Assembly: GCA_008501825.1 (NCBI GenBank)
Contig: QQUA01000023.1
Coordinates: 186,001 to 250,000 of the forward strand
Reading direction: 5' to 3'
DNA: 64,000 bases
From: Planctomycetota bacterium
GTDB lineage: Bacteria; Planctomycetota; UBA1135
Position numbers and translations under genes: made by a program. The notes below the pieces were generated by a model. The model worked only from the letters and a program-made list of their open reading frames with translations, did no database searches and was not told the origin of the DNA. This document shows, piece after piece, positions 58,314-64,000 of this stretch. Position 1 is the stretch's first letter, and each line of letters begins with the position of its first letter.

Positions 58314-60765
58314 CCAAACCCTCCTTCAAGAAGGCGGCAAACTTGGCAGGATCTTTATCGAATCCTTCAAATCGACTCAGCTCCTCTCCGGTTTCCGGAT
58401 TCAACACGATGTACTGAGGTTGCTGGCTGGTTTGGAAGCGGTCGATTTGGAATTGCTTGTTCCATTCCCCATGGGGAGGTTTGTCGACCCACAACTCGGC
58501 TCGAACGAAGGATTCCAACAAGGGCTTCACTTGTTCATCCGGCATGATCTTGCCTTCCATGGCTCGGCAATTCATACAAGTGACGCCGGTGAAATCAATG
58601 AACAACGGTTGCCCCGCATCCTTGGCCACCGCCAGGGCTTCTTCATAATTCATGTACCAGGGAAGCCCGGCCGGACCGACCTCCAGACTGGAGCCTTCCT
58701 CCGCTTCAACTTCCAAAGACTTGCCGTAATAGTCAGGGGGCAGAAAGGCTTCGACTGTAGTCGGGTAACTGCGGCCGTCCAAGCCGAGACCGAGATAGAC
58801 CGCCAAGGCCAACGCCAAGATGCCGGTCAGTAAGCGGCCGGGACCGGGCTTGTTCTTCTCCATCTGGTGCGGCATTTTGTAGAAGCCGAACAAATAAGCC
58901 GCCCACAACACCAAGGGAATGATGGTGATGATCAACATGACCGGGCGGGTAATGATTCCCAAGTCCAACCACAAATCCGCGTTGGACAGGAACTTCCAGG
59001 CGGCAATCAGTTCAATGAAACCAAACGACACCTTCAAGGTGTCCATCCATCCGCCGGACTTCGGCATTTTTTGCAACGCCGAAGGAAACAAAGCCAAGAA
59101 GAAAAAGGGTGCAGCGAACACCAAGGCGAACACGCTCATCCCCAAAAGAGCGTACAGCCATTGGCCGTAACTGGCGGCCAAGACCAACAAGCTGCCGACG
59201 AAACCTACGGTGCAGGTAAAGGTCACCACGCTGAACGCCACTGCCATCAAAATGACCGGCCCGTAACCTCCCTGAGTTTGGCTCTTGGAAGTCGCCTGAT
59301 TCAATTTGTTGTTCAACCAAGCCGGCGGGTGAATTTCAAAAAAGCCCATCAGCATGAAGGCGAACACGACGAATAAAGCGGCAATCGCCATGTTGGTAAT
59401 CGGATGGGCGGCGAAGGTGTTGATGCCGCTGGCACCAAACAAAGCCGTAGCCCCCAAGCCGACGCCGACGAAAGTCAAAATGATGCCTAAGGCATAGGCG
59501 GACGCATTCCCCAAGGCGGTTCCTTTGCCCGATTCCGCTCGCTTGGTGAAAAACGAAACGGTGATCGGAATCATGGGAAACACGCAAGGCGTGGCCAAAC
59601 AAGCGACGGCCGCCGCCACCGCCGCCATCAAGAAAAAGATGATGCCTTCGCCCAAAGCTCGGCTGGCCTGATTTCCAGAAACGGTTTGAGTGGTTCCGGC
59701 ACTCCCGCCAATGTCTCCGGACCTGGCTTGGGATCCTGCAGCGACGGGAATATCGCCACCGGGCAGGACCGTGACCGGCAAGGAAAATTCCTTCTTGGCC
59801 AGGGGATTACAAAAGCGGTCGTTGCAGGTGACCCATTGCAAAGTAAAGGTTCCTTGACCCGGCCCGGCTTCGCCGGTCAATTGCACCTCATAGAAAAAGT
59901 CCACCGTGCCCATCAGCCACTCTTGCGGACCCAACGGCCCTTCGTGGACCATGGGAGTTACCTCGGTCTGCAATACCGGTTCTTCTTCAGCGCTGTAAAA
60001 AGCTCCGCCGAATTCCACGATACTCGGGGCGAAGCCATAACCGTGGCTGGGGTGGTAGAAATGCCAACCCTGATCGACGGTTCCCTCAAAGTGCAAAGTG
60101 ACGGTATCGCCGGCTCGGGCTTCTGCGGGCTCCACCCGCAACTCCCATTGGACCTCGCCGTCGCCGCCAAAGCCACGGAGGCCCGGTGGATCCTGCTTCC
60201 CTCCGAAACCGGGTAAAACCGGGTTGGTCTGGCCGAATTCGGAAGAGGGCTTCTGGGAAGAACTTTCCTGGTTGGCTTCCGCCTCGGACGGCGCCGCGGC
60301 CGCCAACACCTCCAGCGCCACCTTCAAGGTCTCTTGGGCCGGCGGCAAGCAAGAGCTCTCGGTGCAGGCCATGTACCGGACCGTGACTTCATATTCCCGC
60401 TGGCCCGGTTCGCCCTCGATCGTGACCGGCAAGCGCAGCTCCGGCTTGCCTTGGATCCACAAACTGGTCGCCACCTCGAATCCCAGATCGGTTTCGTGAA
60501 CGGTGGCCTCTTGCAGGGATCGGAATTCGCCGCTGACCTTCAGGCCCGGCCCACTGAGTTCGACGGATGTGGGCACCCCGCCGCTGGCGGGATCGTGGTC
60601 CGGGTGGTAAACGTGCCACCCCTCATCAATGTCCAAAACGACGCGCAACTCGGTATCCGAGCCGGCGGTGAGGCGGGCCGGTTCAAAGCTGGCCTCCATC
60701 GACACCGGATCTTGAAGATCCGGGATGGAGATCAGCCAACCAGCGAGGAGGAGGGTTGCAAGCAT
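58297..60765 (-). CDS. dsbD: Thiol:disulfide interchange protein DsbD (ScsB-like)
   Basis: An 822-residue membrane protein that carries electrons from cytoplasmic thioredoxin to the periplasm. Signal peptide, then two DsbD-N-like beta domains (about 20-150 and 205-330; each has a paired-Cys segment, CTESSC and CNDRFC). The eight-helix core begins with CLATPCVFPMIPITVSFF, with its partner Cys in FTCTVGFVG. The C-terminal thioredoxin domain has the active site TCMNCR. Two N-domains make it longer than E. coli DsbD (565). The SD AAGGAGG for dapF is embedded in its last codons. Confidence 0.92.
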   Translation of the reverse strand: MLATLLLAGWLISIPDLQDPVSMEASFEPARLTAGSDTELRVVLDIDEGWHVYHPDHDPASGGVPTSVELSGPGLKVSGEFRSLQEATVHETDLGFEVATSLWIQGKPELRLPVTIEGEPGQREYEVTVRYMACTESSCLPPAQETLKVALEVLAAAAPSEAEANQESSSQKPSSEFGQTNPVLPGFGGKQDPPGLRGFGGDGEVQWELRVEPAEARAGDTVTLHFEGTVDQGWHFYHPSHGYGFAPSIVEFGGAFYSAEEEPVLQTEVTPMVHEGPLGPQEWLMGTVDFFYEVQLTGEAGPGQGTFTLQWVTCNDRFCNPLAKKEFSLPVTVLPGGDIPVAAGSQARSGDIGGSAGTTQTVSGNQASRALGEGIIFFLMAAVAAAVACLATPCVFPMIPITVSFFTKRAESGKGTALGNASAYALGIILTFVGVGLGATALFGASGINTFAAHPITNMAIAALFVVFAFMLMGFFEIHPPAWLNNKLNQATSKSQTQGGYGPVILMAVAFSVVTFTCTVGFVGSLLVLAASYGQWLYALLGMSVFALVFAAPFFFLALFPSALQKMPKSGGWMDTLKVSFGFIELIAAWKFLSNADLWLDLGIITRPVMLIITIIPLVLWAAYLFGFYKMPHQMEKNKPGPGRLLTGILALALAVYLGLGLDGRSYPTTVEAFLPPDYYGKSLEVEAEEGSSLEVGPAGLPWYMNYEEALAVAKDAGQPLFIDFTGVTCMNCRAMEGKIMPDEQVKPLLESFVRAELWVDKPPHGEWNKQFQIDRFQTSQQPQYIVLNPETGEELSRFEGFDKDPAKFAAFLKEGLDRFRQ

Positions 60766-60855
60766 GGTTGTTGAGAGTGCTTAGGCTGAGAGTTCGAAGA
60801 AAGTCGTGCTGGGTTATACGGAATACCAACCCGAACGCGGGAAATTCCTTGCCGT

Positions 60856-60932
60856 TGGTGGGCGTTAAGGGACTTGAACCCCCGGCCCCCTCCTTGTAAG
60901 GGAGGTGCTCTAGCCAACTGAGCTAAACGCCC
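60856..60932 (-). tRNA. tRNA-Val (anticodon TAC)
   Basis: A 77-base cloverleaf on the minus strand. Acceptor stem GGGCGTT/AACGCCC, discriminator A, encoded CCA, anticodon stem CCTCC/GGAGG with loop CTTACAA (anticodon UAC), and T-loop GTTCAAG. U8 is present, the site modified by the ThiI enzyme encoded next door. Confidence 0.97.
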
Positions 60933-60947
60933 ACGGCAGGCACATTT

Positions 60948-60953
60948 TAGAAT
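60948..60953 (+). promoter_or_regulatory. Putative -10 element, leaderless thiI transcript
   Basis: TAGAAT, GGCCCG, then the GTG start of thiI at 60960; no Shine-Dalgarno. The box lies 16 bases from the divergent tRNA-Val 5' end. Confidence 0.5.
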
Positions 60954-60959
60954 GGCCCG

Positions 60960-62165
60960 GTGAAAAGAGGGACGCAGCATTCTTCCGCTCTCTTGGTCCG
61001 ATATCACGAAATCGGCCTAAAAGGCGGCAATCGCGAGATGTTCGAGCGATGCCTCGAGCAGAACCTGCGACGCAGCCTGGCCGATCGCGAGGGGCTACGG
61101 ATCCAGCGCATCCGCGGCCGGGCTTTGGTGCGGGCAGATTGTGGCGCCGAAGCGCTGATCGAACCAGCCAGCAAGGTCTTTGGCGTGGTCAGCCTCAGCC
61201 CGGCAGTGGAAGCCAGCCGGGAGCCGGCCGCCCTGACCGCCACGGTGCTGGAAACTACCGCAGAGGCCCTGCAGCGAGATTATCCGGGCACCGAGGTGGT
61301 GCCCTTTCGAGTTCGGGTCAACCGGGCCGACAAGAGCTTCCCCATGACTTCCATGGCCTTGGAAAAAGAGCTGGGAGCCAAACTCCTGGACCACTTTCCC
61401 AGGCTTTCGGTCGACTTGACCGCAGCTTCCCTGACCGTGGAAGTGGACATCCGCGGCGAAGGGGTGTGGGTGTTCGCCCGCCGCCAGGCCGGCCCCGGAG
61501 GTTTGCCGGTCGGTTCCCTGGGCAAGGGACTGTGCCTGCTTTCGGGCGGCATCGATTCCCCGGTTGCCGCCTGGATGGCAATGAAGCGCGGCATCCGGGT
61601 GGAATTCATCTCGTTCTATTCCTTTCCTTACGTCGGCCCTCAGCTCAAGGAGAAGCTCCTGCGCTTGATTGAAGGCCTGACCCCCTGGCAACCGCAAGCC
61701 TTGCTGCATATGGTGCCCTTTACCGCCTATCAAGAGCAGATCCGAGACCTGTGCCCGTCGCGATATCGCACCGTTTTGTACCGCCGGGCCATGCAAAGGA
61801 TTGCCTGCAAAATGGCTTGGAGACGCCGGTGCAGAGTCTTGATTACCGGGGAGAGCGTGGGTCAGGTGGCCAGTCAAACCCTGGAAAACCTGACTTTGAT
61901 CCAGCAAGCCGGCGATCTGCCGGTGATTCGCCCCCTGGTGTGTTTCGATAAGCAGGAAGCCATCGCCCTGGCCCGCAAGATCGGCACCTATGAAATCAGC
62001 AAACTTCCGGCGGAGGATAGCTGCACCGTATTCCAGCCCGAGGCGCCGATCATTTACGGCCGCCACGAAGAAGTGGAAGCCGCGGAAGCCGGGCTGGATC
62101 TGGATACACTAACGGCGGAGGCCGTGCGAGGGACCGAGCGGCTTCGCATCCCAGAGGACTCATGA
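60960..62165 (+). CDS. thiI: tRNA 4-thiouridine synthetase ThiI
   Basis: Adds sulfur to U8 of tRNA and can serve thiamine thiazole synthesis. A 401-residue protein with a ferredoxin-like plus THUMP N-terminus (LVRYHEIGLKGGNREMFERCL), the PP-loop CLLSGGIDSPVAAW, MKRGIRVEFISFY, and TGESVGQVASQTLENL. The C-terminus ends after EDSCTVFQP; the rhodanese domain with the persulfide Cys is absent, as in the Bacillus form. It starts at GTG with no ribosome site; the longest candidate fits the family N-terminus. It overlaps the lipoprotein gene by ATGA. Confidence 0.93.
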   Translation: MKRGTQHSSALLVRYHEIGLKGGNREMFERCLEQNLRRSLADREGLRIQRIRGRALVRADCGAEALIEPASKVFGVVSLSPAVEASREPAALTATVLETTAEALQRDYPGTEVVPFRVRVNRADKSFPMTSMALEKELGAKLLDHFPRLSVDLTAASLTVEVDIRGEGVWVFARRQAGPGGLPVGSLGKGLCLLSGGIDSPVAAWMAMKRGIRVEFISFYSFPYVGPQLKEKLLRLIEGLTPWQPQALLHMVPFTAYQEQIRDLCPSRYRTVLYRRAMQRIACKMAWRRRCRVLITGESVGQVASQTLENLTLIQQAGDLPVIRPLVCFDKQEAIALARKIGTYEISKLPAEDSCTVFQPEAPIIYGRHEEVEAAEAGLDLDTLTAEAVRGTERLRIPEDS

Positions 62166-62926
62166 AACATTCCCGACTCCTGGTCGGCGCCCTCGGCGCC
62201 CTTCTTCTCCTGCCGGCTTGTTTCGGTCAAAAAGCTCCAAAGGAACGGCCGATCGCCGAAACCACCAAGGCCGGAGAAGGCGCGCAAGCCGCCACCGGCA
62301 ATGTGAAGGCGCCGCCGCCCCTGCCGGATCCCAAACCGGATGAAACCCAGTATGTGAATTGGATTCGCGACAACAGCGGAAACCCGCTTATGGGGGTCCG
62401 ATGCGCCATCATGAACCAAAAGCCGGAAGCCTTGTACATGCGGGAACCGGTGCGAGCGCACGTGGACTATGAGTACAAAACGCCGGCCCATGGCCGATTC
62501 GCGGCTGCGATTAAATCGGATGGCAAGCCCAGATACCTCTGGGTTGCCGGCCGCGGCATCGAGCCGGCGATCTACGAATTGCCCGCTGCCGCCGCCGGTC
62601 AGCGTTTCGAAAAGAGCGTGGCCTTGACCGTTAAGCCGGTGATGAACCTGAAGGTGGTGGACCACCAGGGTTACAACTGCCGCAACGCCATCGTGACCGT
62701 CAAAGCCAACCGCCGAGCCCCGAACTCCGGCAATACCGAACGGGCCAATAGCTTGGGCAAGGTCACGGTCACCCGCAACGCCGGCACTTGGTTCATCATC
62801 GCCAACAAGGAAAACGGGACTTGCCGAAAATATATGCCCAACTTCCAATGGGACGGCAGCCCGGATGAAATCGTCATCACCTTGCCGGAAAAATCGGAAA
62901 AGGCTCCTGCTCCCACTGGAGAGTAG
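62162..62926 (+). CDS. Unknown lipoprotein
   Basis: A 254-residue lipoprotein, not recognised. Lipobox LPAC (Cys20), a low-complexity Ala/Lys/Pro linker to about residue 60, then two beta-rich repeats: YVNWIRDNSGNPLMGVRCAIMN ... VAGRGIEPAIYEL, and LKVVDHQGYNCRNAIVTVKANRRAPN ... KYMPNFQWDG. Each opens with a VxDxxG-type strand-turn, as in carboxypeptidase-regulatory-like domains. It is coupled to thiI by ATGA, with no functional link apparent. The transcript meets the terminator at 62969-62995. Confidence 0.6.
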   Translation: MKHSRLLVGALGALLLLPACFGQKAPKERPIAETTKAGEGAQAATGNVKAPPPLPDPKPDETQYVNWIRDNSGNPLMGVRCAIMNQKPEALYMREPVRAHVDYEYKTPAHGRFAAAIKSDGKPRYLWVAGRGIEPAIYELPAAAAGQRFEKSVALTVKPVMNLKVVDHQGYNCRNAIVTVKANRRAPNSGNTERANSLGKVTVTRNAGTWFIIANKENGTCRKYMPNFQWDGSPDEIVITLPEKSEKAPAPTGE

Positions 62927-62960
62927 GTCGCCGACTCGGTCGCCAGGTTCGACCGAAGCC

Positions 62961-62995
62961 AAAAAGAACAACCCGGTGCGTAAAGCACCGGGTTG
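62961..62995 (-). terminator. Terminator behind tRNA-Asp
   Basis: Perfect 11-bp stem CAACCCGGTGC (62969-62979) and GCACCGGGTTG (62985-62995) with a 5-base loop. On the minus strand it is followed by TTCTTTTT. It can also block reading through from the lipoprotein gene. Confidence 0.85.
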
Positions 62996-63004
62996 CTTGA
63001 TTGT

Positions 63005-63081
63005 TGGCGAGGGTGACGGGGCTCGAACCCGCAACCACCAGATCGACAGTCTGGTACGCTGACCAATTGCGCCACACCCCC
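63005..63081 (-). tRNA. tRNA-Asp (anticodon GTC)
   Basis: A 77-base cloverleaf on the minus strand. Acceptor GGGGGTG/CACCCTC, discriminator G with encoded CCA, anticodon stem CCAGA/TCTGG with loop CTGTCGA (anticodon GUC), and T-loop GTTCGAG. U8 is present. Confidence 0.97.
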
Positions 63082-63128
63082 GCTGAAGGGACGGAAAGTA
63101 TAGGAGGCGATGGCAGGCCTCGCAAGTC

Positions 63129-63992
63129 CTAGGCAGAGCGGTTTTCGGGCCCGCTGGCACCTCCTCCCGGCCCGTCTTCGGGACCATCCTGGAAGCGTTT
63201 TTTGGCCTCTTCCCAGAGTTGATCCATCTCTTCCAAGCTGGCTTCCGACCAGGGTTTTTGCAATTGTTCTTCGATGTAACGAAAGCGCCGGCCGAATCGC
63301 TCGATGGTTCCGCGAAGGGCCAATTCCGGCTCCAGCTTGAGTTTGCGGGCCACGTTCACGATCGAAAAAAGCAGGTCGCCCAGTTCTCGGGAAGCGGCGT
63401 CGCGGTCGCCTTTTTCCACCGCCTCTTGGAATTCCTGCCACTCTTCTTCCACCTTGTGGGCCGGTCCCTTCAAGTCCGGCCAATCGAAGCCGGCATTGGC
63501 AGCTTTTTCACCGACCCGATACGCCCGCAACAAAGCCGGAAGACTGTTCGGCACTCCGGATAAAACCGATAGATCATCGCCCTTTTCTTCTTTTTCCCGG
63601 CGCTTGATCGCTTCCCAATTGCGCAGGACTTGGCCGCTGCCATCCACTTCCACTTCGCCGTAAACGTGGGGGTGGCGTCGAATCAATTTGGCGGTAATGG
63701 AACGAGCCACGTCCGCCGTATCGAAACCTCGATCCTCCGACGCCACTCGCGCAACCATGAAAATGCCCATCAACAAATCGCCCAATTCGTCCCGGGTCCC
63801 CTCCATATCGCCGCGAGCCACGGCGTCGGCCATCTCATGGCATTCCTCGACCAAATGCGGAGCGAGGCTTTCCACACTCTGTTTCGCGTCCCAGGGACAG
63901 CCGCCGGGAGAACGAAGCGTATCGATCACTTGCAGCAACCGTTTCAAAGCCTGCAAAGATTCCGCCGGTACGGCTTTCTCTTGAAGTCCCAT
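63129..63992 (-). CDS. mazG: Nucleoside triphosphate pyrophosphohydrolase MazG
   Basis: A 287-residue protein hydrolysing non-canonical NTPs to NMPs. Two MazG domains: the first with LRSPGGCPWDAKQS, LVEECHEMADAV and RDELGDLLMGIFMVA; the second with VEEEWQEFQEAV and SRELGDLLFSIVNVARK, holding the metal-binding E-E-D sets. HPHVYGEV is the linker signature. The C-terminal Gly/Pro tail is low complexity. Length fits E. coli MazG (263) plus this tail. tRNA-Asp follows on the same strand. Confidence 0.95.
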   Translation of the reverse strand: MGLQEKAVPAESLQALKRLLQVIDTLRSPGGCPWDAKQSVESLAPHLVEECHEMADAVARGDMEGTRDELGDLLMGIFMVARVASEDRGFDTADVARSITAKLIRRHPHVYGEVEVDGSGQVLRNWEAIKRREKEEKGDDLSVLSGVPNSLPALLRAYRVGEKAANAGFDWPDLKGPAHKVEEEWQEFQEAVEKGDRDAASRELGDLLFSIVNVARKLKLEPELALRGTIERFGRRFRYIEEQLQKPWSEASLEEMDQLWEEAKKRFQDGPEDGPGGGASGPENRSA

Positions 63993-64000
63993 GTCCTGAT

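Noticed and set aside
1..64000. CRISPR arrays, prophage, biosynthetic gene cluster
   Set aside because: No regularly spaced repeats, phage structural genes or synthase modules were found on either strand.

Overview
This 64-kb window is a densely packed bacterial chromosome segment with high GC. It shows an outer-membrane cell plan (lpxD, a very large AsmA-like protein, several lipoproteins), DAP-type peptidoglycan (alr, dapF, glmM, murJ), the MEP isoprenoid route (ispH) and probably futalosine-route menaquinone synthesis (mqnD). It also carries gyrA, htpG, rarA, rsgA, rnpB, a tRNA-Val and a tRNA-Asp. Together these suggest a Gram-negative, deep-branching bacterium. An Acidobacteriota-like lineage is my guess and is not proven by the window. 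No prophage, CRISPR array, secondary-metabolite cluster or recognisable defence island is visible. One insertion sequence is present.

Layout. 1-3.1 kb: cdaR-like, glmM, tsaB. 3.2-3.5 kb (minus): a small histone-fold protein with a Lys/Arg tail. 3.6-10.5 kb: unknown secreted protein, alr, giant AsmA-like protein, ruvX, rnpB. 10.5-13 kb (minus): hybrid histidine kinase. 13.2-18.3 kb: Nudix protein, small unknown, fdhD/ArsC-like pair (minus), macro-domain protein, CoA-binding protein, mqnD (minus), ferredoxin-NADP reductase. 18.3-19.5 kb: IS element with 26-bp perfect terminal inverted repeats. 19.5-23.1 kb: Ser/Thr kinase, archaeal/eukaryotic-type (type II) methionine aminopeptidase, YkoF-like protein, leucine dehydrogenase. 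23.2-26.4 kb: DinG-like helicase. 26.4-32.6 kb: probable operon of two sulfatase-fold lipoproteins, htpG and two methyltransferase-like proteins. 32.6-38.2 kb: rarA, rRNA/tRNA methylase, rsgA, ispH, folC. 38.3-47.7 kb: degenerate Nudix protein, lpxD, Na/Ca exchanger, amidotransferase, unknown membrane protein, aroB, carB, acylphosphatase. 47.8-51.4 kb: CxxCH surface protein, murJ, glycosyltransferase. 51.5-56.2 kb (minus): gyrA, yqeY, unknown, haem-motif lipoprotein. 56.3-60.8 kb (minus): dsbD, dapF, M48 protease. 60.8-64 kb: tRNA-Val, thiI, lipoprotein, tRNA-Asp, mazG.

Genes run in tight co-directional blocks with many 4-base stop/start overlaps. Three observations stand out. First, the tailed bacterial histone. 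Second, a repeated promoter arrangement in which a TATAAT-like hexamer ends exactly 6 bases before the start codon of genes that lack a Shine-Dalgarno sequence, which implies widespread leaderless transcripts. Third, a dapF gene whose conserved N-terminus is reachable only from a non-AUG start (AUC) placed 6 bases after a perfect AAGGAGG.
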